A stretch of 64,000 bases of DNA, from contig OZ037765.1 in NCBI GenBank assembly GCA_964035545.1, positions 24,167,504 through 24,231,503 of the forward strand, read 5' to 3'. Shown piece after piece: positions 35,724 through 47,800 of this stretch; positions within the stretch are counted from its first letter, which is position 1; each line of letters begins with the position of its first letter. Below the pieces are notes generated by a model. The model saw nothing but the letters and a program-made list of their open reading frames with translations, made no database searches and was not told the origin of the DNA. The position numbers and the translations under genes are program-made. This DNA is from Bugula neritina. Lineage: Eukaryota; Bryozoa; Gymnolaemata; Cheilostomatida; Bugulidae.

Positions 35724-38700
35724 ATGCCAACAAACAAAGATATTGCTGCTGAGCGAGCAAACTCAACTATCAGCGCCAAAGACTTGACATTTACATTGTA
35801 TGGTAAAGATGGGACATATAGAAGAAAATTGGCTTGTATGTTCATTTCATTCGGATTTCTGAATTACTGTATGATATAGTATTAACGGGCACAATACATA
35901 TGGCTGTAGAGTTTACTGACAAATATAAGTACTCTTTTTCCAAAGCAAATGTAGTTATGTTATTTGGAAAATATATTACGGTTTTTTTGTTACTAAGCAT
36001 GGTTTTACCCTCTAATAGTTTTTTTTAGTTGAGAGAGCCGATAAGAATCAGGCTTTTGCAAAGTCTAAAAAGTTTTTACTGATGGATCGTGATGAGTTGT
36101 ATGATGAAGCCATACGTATGGAGACGGTTGTCACTCAATGTTTGCAGGAATATGGGTATAATAATTCCAAAGATATGCAAACATTTCTTGACCGAGGGCA
36201 CTTTTTAAGGTATAATAAATAATTATTGCGCTATATCTGTTGTAATTTAATAAAACATATGTTTGAAATATCTAATTTTACAGTTGAGTTTGCTGTTCAT
36301 ATCATTTTCATATGTGCAAAAATTGTCTAGTACAAGGATGCAAAAATAATTTTAATTTTATGTTTTATGCTTTATTAAATTTTGTTTTTTTTTATAGCGC
36401 AGTTTTTCTTGGTGTTCACCCATTTGCTATTCATTTTGGTGCATTTATACCGAGTATTCTGGGCCAAGGCACGCCTGAGCAGATCCAGAAGTTTCTCCCT
36501 GAAGCTGAGTGCATGGAGTACATTGGTACATATTGTCAGACGGAACTTAGTCATGGTGTGTGTACAATCCTATCTCTTGTATAAAACTGAATTATGTAAC
36601 GCTAGACTTAGGATCTTAAATATTACAAACTGGCAAGTATTAAAAGTTGTTCCTTCGTGGTCTCAATATTGCCAAACATATTCTCCAGGCTCATTTGTAA
36701 GAGGTTTGGAGACTACAGCTACCTATGATAAGAGTACTGAAGAATTTATTCTACACACTCCTAACCTTTCTGCCATCAAGTTTTGGCCTGGTGGGCGTAA
36801 GTATAGTTTCTTTTTCATAAAAATATTACATAATTTCTTGTATTTTGTCTGTTGAACTGACAAAAACCCAGAGCAGTTTTTATTACACTTGATTTCAACC
36901 AAAATGAATATTTTTTGCTGCAGCTTTTTTCTATTAAACTACTTTACTCAAACTCAGGATTGTGTGCTTCTCAAGTCAACACAGTTCATTCATTTATTCA
37001 ACCTAAAATCTAAATTTAGTAAATCTAGAGAATCTTTAAATAATTTTGCTCAATCTAAAAGTTTCAAATTTTTAAAAACACAAAGAAAACATTTCTTAAA
37101 CTTTATTCTCTAAAATTGATGCTCTCTTTGATGGGGCAACTTATTCTTAATTTATAAAGTTAAAAATTACTGTTGAAAAATATTTGCACTATCAAAAAAA
37201 GGTTGTCTAATTAATAATATGAAGTAATTTTTTTTTTCCTAAAATATAAAGAGTTGAAATAATTTTAAAAGATTAGCTACATCTATTGGGAAATATTTTT
37301 AGCCATGTGTTTATTTTTGAAAAAATGCCCAACTCAACATTTTTTAAAAACAATTGTAAGAAAAAGTTCTTTAATTTACATCAACTCAGTATATGAAAAA
37401 TATAAATAGACTATTTTACCAAGTTTTAACATGAAAGCTAGTGTGACAATGTTTTAGAAACATTTCTTCTTATATTCTTAGTGGGCAGATCTTGCAACTA
37501 TGCAGTCCTTATGGCCCAACTAGTAATAGATGGAAAGAATTATGGAATTCATCCATTTATGTGTCAGTTGAGAGATTTAAACACCCACCAACCACTTCCA
37601 GGTTAGATTGTTTATAGTCTGGACTCTAGTTGAACAGTTTGTATATTGTTATAGTGTGTTTTTAAATGCCATTTTTTTGTATTTTAAATGTTATGTTTGA
37701 CCATCATTTATCTTTTTTATGAAACATTTTGCTGGGTCACTTATGTAACTTACTGATTTTAGTATGTATGCAATTTCTGTTATATTTTAGTATGTATGTA
37801 ATTGTCTGTTGAATGATGTTGTTTAGGTGTAGAGGTGGGTGACATCAACTATAAATTTGGTGGGAATGCACTTGATAATGGCTACCTGATATTGACTCAC
37901 TACCGAATTCCTAGAACTAATTTACTAATGAAGTATGCACAGGTAACTGGCTGATTTAAATTTTTGTTTATTTTACTTACTTTACTCCTGCAGTTTTGAT
38001 TCATTTTTCTGTTTTAAATCATCTGTCAACACAATATACTTATAGCTAGCAGCTATTTATTGTCTTTAAACTGATACTCTATAACACATTTAGGACTTGA
38101 CTTCTACTCTGTTCATGCTGCTAAACTTTCATTGGTTCACCAGGTATCACCAGATGGCTCTTACACTAGACAGGATGTTCCTCCTCAAATAGCTTACCTT
38201 TCCATGACTTTCCTCAGAACTATTCTGGTCACAGCAAGTGCTAGCAGTCTTGCTAAGGCTGCTACTATTGCCACAAGATACAGCGCAGTTCGAAGACAGA
38301 CTGCTAATAGAGATGGGTATGTATCAATGCATCCCTTAGATAAGTCCTACATTCACTTGACTCCTTAGCTATTTTTTGGTGGCAGATTTTATAGGTATGT
38401 TTACTCCTTGCTTATTTACCATCTCATTTATTGCTAAATAATAGCTGAGTGCAGGTGAAGGCAGCTGAGGTGTGTTGCAATCCCCTCATGTTTGTTGATA
38501 GAATTGAACCACAGATATTAGACTACCAGACACAACAGATGAAGCTGTTTCCAGCCATTTGTACTGCATATGCTCTACACTTTTCTGGAGCTGCTTTACA
38601 GTGTGCATACAACGACATACTTGTATCTGTTGGTAACGGGGATATGTCTAGACTAAGTGAAGTATGTGTGATACAAGAACTATTTTAACTGCTAAATTAT

Positions 38701-41485
38701 GTGAGTTTAGTGATAACAACTTGGTGATGGTTCATTACATCGGCTGGTTGTCAACTTTTTTTTGTTGTTGTTGCTAGTACTCAGTTTGTTTGTGCACACA
38801 ATCAAAGAGTGAGAATGGAGAAATAGTAACAAATAGTAAGTTAGTAATTAAAATACTGGAATGATTGTAGTTATTTGCGTTATAATGTTGAATTTAGAAA
38901 AGAAGCTGTGTTGTAGCTGCACTGCCTTACTTCTGGATTGAAAGCTTATTCAGCTGATGTAAGCAGTTATCATATAGAAGTTTGCCGAAGGTCATGTGGA
39001 GGTCATGGCTATAGTCATGCTAGTGGAATTCCTGATATTTATCAACAGAATGTGATAAACTGTACGGTTGAAGGTGAAAGCACAGTTCTTTACCTTCAGG
39101 TGGGAAGGTAAGTGAGTGTACTACTATAGAAGGTAGGTAATTCCTTTTGATAACATCAATGCTTTAATTTATTTGTAAAGATCTCTTGTATTAATCATCA
39201 AATAACATTGATTTGTTTTGCTGAAGTATTTTTATGGGCAGAAAATGCTTGCTGCAAATATGTGATCATCTAAAAAGTATAAATTATACCTCTTTTAAAA
39301 ATTGTTTACAATCCTAAACATAAATATACCATCACCTACAATTTTTTCAACACAACTTCTACCATGTGAATAAACTGTATGCGCTGTACTTGGGTTTATA
39401 GATCCCTTGTGAAGTTTCTTAAGAAGGCTGACTCAGGAGAGAAGCTGCCACCTGCACTGGCATTTCTATCAGAGTCTTCACCTCCAACAGCAAAGTTTAC
39501 ACTGAGAACACAGTCTTCTCTGGACTTTTGTGTTTCAGTGTTCAAGTACAACATTGTCCAGTATGCTAATATTCTTTGTTCTCATTAGCCACCTCTGGCA
39601 AATTTTCTTGTCTATTCACTCATTGATATGTAGTATACTAGGAATTTTCTAGAACTATAATATTCATTGAACCAAACTTATTTTGCTAACATCGATGTTA
39701 TCTAAGTAACCAAACCTCTTCTTATAAGACTTGTGCTAAATATTCGCTTAAAATAGGTTATAGTTTTGTTACATAAGGAGCAGTTGCAGTCTAGTGGTTG
39801 GGTGCTGATCTAGTAAGCCCTTTCAATCAGGGGTTTTTACAGGGATGGTGATTTTAAGCAATCGCATATTTTTTATTGGTTTTTAAATTTATTAGTGAAT
39901 TAGTTTTGTTCCATCATAGATGTGCATAAGAACTCGTGCTCTAGCACTTGCTTAGTAATCTCTATTTTAAATCAATGATGCAGGCTGACTAGAGCTGTGA
40001 CTCATCAGATTGCTCAGTCACTGTCTGCCGACTCAGTGAATCTAGAAGCTGCACTAGCACTTCACTCATTAGAACTAGTGAAAACTGCTCAGGTAGGATA
40101 TGTATATATAGTTTACATTGGGTAGTTGTTTTTAAACGGCTAAAGCATTTAGAGTAGGTGTGTTTTTAATCTGAAATATGAAGTTATTAATGGGGCTTGA
40201 TTATTTATGGTAAGCTCTTGCCTAGCGATGTGGAGTGAAATATTTTTACTAAAACCCAATCATTAACTCTAAAAAGGAAAGCTGAGTAATTTACGATTTT
40301 TACTCACCACACCAACAGTTTCCTAGGTTGTAGTGTGTGTATTCTAAATTTAGTTTTTTTTTCAAGTAAAGAAAAGTACATGGAACCTTTAATGGCATTA
40401 AGAAAATGTAATTGCCTGTAATACCAACTCAGCATTACTGGCCAAAGACTGTCATAAGCTTTCACACCATAATTACAACTTGTCTAAGTATATGTTTTTC
40501 GATGCAGATATTCGATTCATATGCATATATTTGCTTTTTTTAGGCATTTGCTCAATATCTTACAGTAGTTATGTTTGTTGATGGTGTAAAGGGATCAAAA
40601 TTAAATGCAAAGGAGAAGTTGTGTATGCTGCATATGTGCGAGTTCTATGCTATCCACAATATTGTTGAAGAAAGTGGACAGTTTTTAAAAGTGAGTTTGG
40701 TAACATTAAATAACAATAACAAATAGTTGCTGATCTATTACTTCAACTAAATTAACAATTTATGTACAAAACCTGAACTGTTGAAATTTTTAATTTTTAA
40801 ATTGGCTCATTTTGTTTTTAGAATGAAGCATTAAATGCTGAGCAGCTGTCACAGTTGTGTCAGCATCGTACATTCTTGTTGACACAATTAAGACCAAATG
40901 CTGTAGCACTGGTTGATGCATTTGATTATCCAGATCGTCTGCTGAATAGTTGTCTGGGAAGATATGATGGGAATGTATATGAAGCTCTGTATGAGTATGC
41001 AAAGAGTTCTTCACTCAATCAACATCAGGTATAGTTAATATCTTATAGTATAATTATGTAGAGGTTTTATACTCAGTAATAGTAACTAGATGAAGTAGTA
41101 TGAACTATCTACACTCAATCAACATCAGGTATAGTTAATATAACATTATTTAGTTCAAATGTCTTTTGCTTGATCAGCATTATAGGTGCTTAGATTGGTG
41201 CATTTTTGTGTCACTTGTTGGGGGAAATTAAACACACTTTGTGCTATATACATCGAACACTAAAATCTTAACAGGCGGTGACTAGTTGCCCATATATTAG
41301 TATTCTTTGTAATGTACGATTGTTGAAGTTGATTGAATGGTTTGAGTTGAAAGATTGTGTCAGTTTGTAATAATGTTTTGTTGGGAGCAACATAGTTGTG
41401 TAAAGTATAATATTTGTTTCAGGTTCACCCATCTTACCACAAGTACATCAAACCAATGCAGCAGGCACTCAGAGCCAACTTGTGA
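35724..41485 (+). CDS. ACOX1: Peroxisomal acyl-CoA oxidase (ACOX1-like)
   Basis: Fourteen exons: 35724-35835, 36029-36209, 36398-36555, 36689-36796, 37482-37601, 37827-37942, 38144-38320, 38455-38661, 38917-39107, 39402-39560, 39984-40092, 40544-40690, 40822-41028, 41423-41485; 684 aa (human ACOX1 is 660). It catalyses the first, FAD-dependent, H2O2-producing step of peroxisomal beta-oxidation of very long acyl-CoAs. Seen: ACOX N domain ([11 protein letters not shown]); [20 protein letters not shown], then [92 protein letters not shown] with the catalytic Glu near residue 445; ACOX C-terminal domain with [13 protein letters not shown] and [10 protein letters not shown]. It ends RANL, like catalase's KANL, a non-canonical type 1 peroxisomal signal. 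The exon 7 donor is ambiguous: GTATGT at 38317 breaks the frame, GTATCA at 38321 keeps it. Orthology to ACOX1 rather than a paralog is inferred. Confidence 0.93.
39780..39866 (+). mobile_element. tRNA-Thr-derived SINE, internally deleted copy 2
   Basis: GCAGTTGCAGTCTAGTGG matches the SINE head, then GATCTAGTAA jumps directly to GCCCTTTCAATCAGGGG and TTTTTACAGGGATGG. The middle of the element present in copies 1 and 3 is missing. It lies in ACOX intron 10. Confidence 0.65.
41012..41140 (+). repeat. Duplicated splice donor: 29-bp direct repeat 100 bp apart in ACOX
   Basis: Positions 41012-41040 and 41112-41140 are identical (CACTCAATCAACATCAG then GTATAGTTAATA). The first copy holds the end of coding exon 13 and its donor; the second is an intronic decoy with the same exon end and donor. 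Confidence 0.9.
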
Positions 41486-42750
41486 CTTAATACCATTCCA
41501 AAAATCTTTTGTAGTCAATATTTATAGACTTACCTATAAATATATTTTTAAATCATTTCAATTTTTTAACATTCAAGTTTGTGAAATTTATATTTTTTAC
41601 ATTTGCTGGTATTAAGTTGTTAGTTTAGAGATGTAGTAACATATTCTTGTTCAACAATTTGTCCATGTACTTGAACTAATGTATTTCAGATTTTAGAGTT
41701 GTCTTCTCTATTGTTTCTACTCGAATGGCCTGCAGCAGCATATTTTATTTATGCATACACATCATAAATGTTGGTTTTTTATAATGAATGGTGCTCAATT
41801 TTTTTAGACAAAAAATTCTTATATTTTTTGATTTAGTTATTTTAACCTTCCTCAAAACAATTTCATGAGGGAGTTTTACAAGTCAAAAATTACCTGAAAT
41901 ATCAATATTTCAAAATCCAACAATAAATTTATTGAAGAATCACTATTGCTGAAATTATCATTCTAAAGTTAACTTACAAAAGTGAATGAGAGATTTCAAT
42001 GCTATTGCTAAAATTGAGGAGTGTGATGACGGCATAAAGGAAATGAAATGCAGTCACATTGATTCACTTTTGCAATTAAAGGCGAGTATATATTATAAAG
42101 ATGTATTACATTAGGGTGGAGATTATTACTGTTTGCTGACAGAAACAACACAAATTTAACTTAAGATACCCCAATAATAGGCTTAGTACTAGCATGTTTT
42201 AACTTGTATCAGGATGTTATGCATACCCTACATACTATGTTTTAATTCTCCACTCAGAGTTATCCTCTAAAAAATATAACTCAGTAGCGTAAAGTTATCT
42301 CCCTTCTTAAAAGATTATTTTATTACCTACACTAGTTTAATGACATTCTGCAGCTTCATAGGAACATGTGTTATAGTGATACACTACATGTATATACTAT
42401 ATTTTAATTTGCCCTTTGGTGTAAGGAAGAATCAACCCTATAAAATGCAAGGCTATAGTCAGGGAGTTGTATTCTCTATCGACGTGCTCCGGCACTGAAC
42501 TGAAACTATAACCCTGGAAAGGACATCCGGTTGCTTTATAATGTAACCCCGCGTCCAAAGAGCAGCCATATTGGTGGATTGTTAGTTTCACTTTGAAGTA
42601 AGATTTTCGGGCAGTTTATCACGTGACCTGTTCATTTTTTCACGTCAACTGGAGCCTCTTTTCGAGAAGTATTTTAATTTTAGCCAGTTTGCCGCCATTG
42701 TTAAATTTTCAAATGTCGTGGTTTGTCACTAATAGTAAGCATTACTAACA
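41486..42750. other. ACOX 3' flank and intergenic spacer
   Basis: AT-rich 3' flank with AATAAA at 41922-41927 as a candidate polyadenylation signal. From about 42470 the base composition becomes less AT-rich, with CCATATTGG-like and GCCGCCATT motifs (GCCAT cores resembling YY1 sites) up to the ATG at 42751; this may be the old promoter of the THAP relic. Confidence 0.4.
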
Positions 42751-43605
42751 ATGGATACTTCTGAACACACTTATCACGCAGTTTCAAAAAGCCAAAGAAC
42801 ATCAGGATTACAGTGCTTTGCTTATAATTGCTTCAATTACTCAAATTCATCGCGTTGATAGCAAAGAGAGAAACACTTCATTTCACAGGTTGAGGTTAGT
42901 TTGAGTGATACTAATACTTCTACTAATATTATCACTAATAGTAATACTTACACTAATACTAATAGTTATTAGTAATTGTATCCGTATCAATTATTATGGT
43001 AAAGATGATTTATAAATATATGACAATGACTATACTTTTAGTTTGAGTCATAATGATGATCTAAATCTTAATTTATTGTAATTCAAATTGACTAACTTTT
43101 TATAGCCATTACCCATATACTTTTAGTCATTTCAATTTGATGATTTAGCTATAAAACTGAACTACAACTTGAATTAGAGTCTAATTGTAACACTAACGCT
43201 ATATAAGTATATAATAAAATATAGCCAAAGGCTTAAGTTTTGTTGACAAATAAATGATCCAAGGCAAAGTAGATCTTACACAAAATTGTACTAGAAGTTG
43301 GCTAGTATTAGGATTTAGCAAAAGCTTTTTTATAAAAACATTATAATATGCAGCAAAAATTAATAGTTTGTATACTAAATTTACTTAGCTTTAGCTTTAA
43401 GTATTCATATATTTTTATTTTAGATTCTCTAACAAAATGAGAATAAAGGATTTCAGCATGTGTAAGGAATGGTGGCAAGTGTCCAGGGGCTAAGAAGAAC
43501 TATCAGAAACTGCAAAACTGTGCAGTGAACATTTTTATCCTCAGCATATTGACACCACTGGCCAAACTGGAAGGTTGCATGAAGGAGCTGTCTCATTAGC
43601 AGAGT
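42751..43605 (+). pseudogene. THAP zinc-finger domain relic
   Basis: Exon 1 (42751-42894) reads from an ATG into CFAYNCFNYSNSS, the first two zinc ligands of a THAP C2CH finger (C-x4-C). One extra base near 42855 then shifts the frame; the domain continues in the next frame as DSKERNTSFHRLR. After an intron with good borders, exon 2 (from 43424) carries on with WWQVSRG, an in-frame TAA (43492-43494), then ELSETAKLCSEHF with the last two ligands (C-x2-H) and LHEGAVSL. THAP domains are DNA-binding modules of transcription factors and of P-element-type transposases. With a frameshift and a stop inside the finger, this copy is unlikely to make protein. It could be a decayed host gene or a transposon-derived fragment. 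Confidence 0.7.
42895..42990. repeat. Hexamer-periodic cryptic repeat D, inside the THAP relic
   Basis: Short array of TACTAATACTTC, ATTATCACTAATAGTAATAC and TACACTAATACTAATAG starting right at the exon 1 donor of the THAP relic. Confidence 0.55.
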
Positions 43606-44895
43606 TGGTTTCTATTCTATCTAGACTTTTATTAAGTTCTGAACTATAGTGTAAAATTAGCATTCTTTCAAAGTTGTCCAAAAATTATATTTGTTATGCA
43701 AGTTACTTTTAAAATTCTTTTTAGAAACCAGTTACACCACAGAATACGAATGTGAGTAAAAATTCCAGCAATGAAGATCTACCAGTTTACACAGTTTTAA
43801 CAGCCATAATTAATTAGGTTTAAATACTTGTCAAGTCATTTTTAAGAGAGAATTAGTATTTTCATTTTGTGCAGCATACAGCATAGCAAGTTGAATGTTT
43901 TTGGAGTACACCTGTGTTTTCTAAAAAGATTAAAAGCTTTTGAATTGTTTTACTGGCTTGATAACTTGAAATTATTAGAATGGTATTTTAGGATCATTCT
44001 TACAGTGAAGGGGAAGATTGGTGGATACGATATTTTTGGCATTGAAAAGCATGCTATGGAAACTTCTACTGACATTGAGAACCACCACTCTACGTTACTC
44101 AACCTCATTGTTGAAATATATTAAGATTTTTTTTAACACAATTTGTCTAAAATAAAAAACTTGTTTTACATAAAGTGAGCTGTCAACAGAGAAATAATGA
44201 AAATGTTCTTTTTAAGAGTCAATAGACTTTTTATTTCTAGTTTTTATTTATATTACTTATATTATATATCAGGTTTTTAATTGATATCTACTTGCTTTTG
44301 TTGTTTTAAAGTAAAATATTTTTATAACAACTAGCCTCATTTCTCCATTCTATAGCCAACAATTATTACCAGCAGCTAAATTTAAGTAAATGTTATATTA
44401 TATACTAGGTTTTTACTTGATATCAACTTGCTGTTGTTGTTTCAAAAAAGAATATTTTTATAACTACCAGCTTTATTTCTTTATGCTATAGCCAACCCTT
44501 ATTACCAGCAGATAAAAATAGAGTAGATTTTGAAATTATTCACTTGTGTGGTGTGATGCCAAAGGTTTTATAAATACTGCAAAGTATAGTAATTTCCATT
44601 ACTTTTACATTAGAAAGTAAGCGGTGTCCAAAAATAAGAATTCTTCAATATGGCTGAAATATTTGGACGTTTAAAATTTACATTGGCCATTCCAGGGGAT
44701 TATAGTTCAATGTGCTCCGGTTCTATCTGACTATCTAACTTGTGCATACTAAAGAAATTTAGGCTATTAACTCGTGATCACTCTTCACTTTCGCTTAGCT
44801 TTGCGAAAGAAGCAATTGCAAGCGAGCAAAATAGTCACCTGAAATTGAATGAATTCGCTTAACCAAGAGTTTGTGCACTAGTTTATAGCCGTAGA
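43606..44895. other. Spacer before the DPP7-like gene
   Basis: AT-rich DNA. An 85-codon open stretch at 43867-44124 has no recognisable domain and no conserved borders, and I do not call it a gene. The region contains the tandem duplication at 44257-44516. Confidence 0.5.
44257..44516. repeat. Tandem duplication of about 125-bp units
   Basis: The segment 44257-44379 is repeated with divergence at 44393-44516: AGGTTTTTAATTGATATC / AGGTTTTTACTTGATATC, then CTTGCTTTTGTTGTTT / CTTGCTGTTGTTGTTT, ATATTTTTATAAC, CTATAGCCAAC and ATTACCAGCAG in the same order. Confidence 0.85.
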
Positions 44896-47800
44896 ATGTA
44901 TAACTATACCATATACTTAATACTTGGCTCCTTTCTAATAACTTCTTCATTTGAATTGGAGCAGCATGCTGCGAAAAAAGCAAATTTAAATCGAAGTCTG
45001 TGGCCATTGAAAAGCTCAGATTCATTGAAATACTCACTGAAATTTCAATATACTTATAGCACTGCCTACTTCACTCTTCCTGTAAGTATTATTAAGTTTA
45101 CTGCTGACATTGAATTCAATGTCGAATTTTACTCAGTCATGTAAAAAGTTACAATAACAATTGTTATAATTTCCAATGGATTTTAAAGTTAAACTTGAAG
45201 TTAAAGTTAAACACTAACTTAGTAACTCTAACAGTTGGACTTGGCGTTACACTTTTGGTATGTTGTATGAGTATCACATTCACTGCCGTCTATCACTGTA
45301 TCAGTATGACTATGGGTGATACTAGCAGTAGCAGTGTGAGTGTAGCTCGGACACTAACACAGTAACACTAACTGTAAGTGTAACAGCCAACAACTACAAG
45401 GCTTGAGCGAACTTGGTAAATTAATTCTTTTTTATAAATTATATAAACGGTTGGTATTACTAAAATAAAAAGTATAAGTTAATGCTAGTACTTAATCACA
45501 GTAGCCGTAGCTGTCATTGATAAATTCAAATAGTTTGATACTTGAACTTGGGCCAAGTAAAGCACTTGGTTAATTTTCACATTGTTGCACATGACAACTA
45601 ACAACTCTCTGATTATATTGTCTCTTAAGATGCACTGAAAAGTCATTATATTCTACAAACATTAGTATCAACAAAAACAAGCCATTTTTATTTTTTAGTG
45701 GGAGAAGGGGGTGCGAATATGCTATTTTATGTTCACTGTTCTTGGTTTAGAGTTTGGCATACGACTGTTTTATTAGTTTACAGTAATACTAACAATTGTG
45801 TGTTAGCTTTTTGCTGAAGAGCTGATTTCTAAACCTACCTTTAAACCTACAATGACAGTGTTGAAACTATCCACAATCTACAATTTTCAGCCTAATAAGA
45901 AAATAAATTTATTAGGAATAAAATAATATACAACTTTCAAACACAATGCAGCTGCTAAATTACAATTATGACATTTTAATCCACAGGTTGACCACTTTGG
46001 TTTTGCCACTACAGACACATATCAAATGAGGTATTTATACAATATGGACTATTGGGACAAAAATGGCGGACCGATTTTGTTTTATTGTGGAAATGAAGGA
46101 GATATTGAAGACTTTGCCATTAATACGGTAAGCTAGTAATTGTAGAAGAAACTTTATTTAGTGTGATCTTGATAATGGTGAGATGACAGAAAAAGATTTA
46201 AATGGTTATTATATTATATGTATTTACATCTTTAGCTAAAGTTACCACAGCAATTTGTATGTCACTCTGTTGAAAAAATTTTGACTTTTAAACTTGCAGC
46301 ATTCTTTCTAAACACTTAGGCTATATTTACTTTTCAGTAACTTGTGTTGCTATCAATTTTGTAGGGGTTCATGTGGGACATTTCTAAACAGATGAAGGCA
46401 ATGGTGGTGTTTGCTGAGCATAGATATTATGGTAAATCATTACCATATGGAGACAAGTCATTCAAGGTCAAGTGATAAAATGCTAGTTTTTAATAATTGG
46501 TTTAGTTATATGCTGATCAAAAAAACATGCTTTTTATATCAACAATTTTGTATCTAACGTCAGCTGGTTGAAGCTGCTGAATTTCTAACTCTGCTTGTAT
46601 AACCAGTTATAATATAACATTGCATATGCTTTAATACAGGATGCTGCCCACTTGGGTTATTTGACAGCAGAGCAAGCTTTAGCCGACTACGCCGTGTTCT
46701 TGACCTCATTCAAGGCCACTACAGCTGGTGCTGCCAATAGTCCAGTGGTTGCTTTCGGCGGGTCATATGGAGGAATGTTGGCTGCTTGGATGAGGGCAAA
46801 ATATCCTCAAATAATCATTGGGTTTGTTTGGTTTTTCTCTATACATCTCAATAAATGCCATATCAAGACCTTTTTAAAACAATGTATTACTCTCTGTCTA
46901 AGTATAGCATGTGGCAGTGTTGGTTTGACATATTTTATGGTAAACTGGAGTCAGACTCAGCAGAATGATGGTAATGTCGTAACGAGCATTCAATCTAAAT
47001 GTTTCTTGTATCACTTTCAAGTTGTTAACCAGTGTGGTTTAATTATAAAAACAAATTTTGTCAGGATATCAAAGGAACCATAGCCTAAGCAAACTTGAGC
47101 TTTTGTCACAATTAATACATACATGTATATATTTTGCCGTTTTACAGGGCACTGGCAGCTTCTGCCCCTGTGCTGCAGTTTGAAGGAGTCACCCCATGTG
47201 AGGCGTATAATGAGATTGCCACAAAGACATTCGCCAGATATGGCTCTAATTGTGTTGAAAATGTTCGGAAATCGTGGAAAGCTATGACTGACCTCTACAA
47301 TTCTGGCGGTATAACCTGACCTGCTTTATACTCTTCTTACCTGTTTTATCTCTTCTTACCTGCTTCATACTCTTCTTACCTGCTTTATACTCTTATTACC
47401 TGTTTTATCTCTTCTTACCTGCTTCATACTCTTCTTACCTGCTTTATACTCTTCTTACCTGCTTTATACTCTTCTAACCTGCTTTATACTCTTCTTACCT
47501 GCTTTATACTCTTCTAACCTGCTTTATACTCTTCTTACCTGCTTTATACTCTTCTTACCTGCTTTATACTTTTCTTACCTGCTTTATACTCTTCTAACCT
47601 GCTTTACACTCTTCTTACCTGTTTTTTTACTCTTATTGGTGCAGTTTTCCATATGCACATAATTAGCCTCCTATAGTTTTACTTTTTGTGCTTTGGATGT
47701 TGTGAACAAAGCAGGTTTCAAGAGAGTGACAAGTTAGTAAATGTGACCGTATCCTTTCCAATACTTTTATGTCATAACTTTGCTATATGCCACCATGTTG

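Noticed and set aside
36382-36855. 157-codon plus-strand frame
   Set aside because: Covers ACOX exon 3, an intron and exon 4; only the exon 4 part is in the real reading frame.
43867-44124. 85-codon open frame after the THAP relic
   Set aside because: No signal peptide, domain or splice context; no similarity I recognise.
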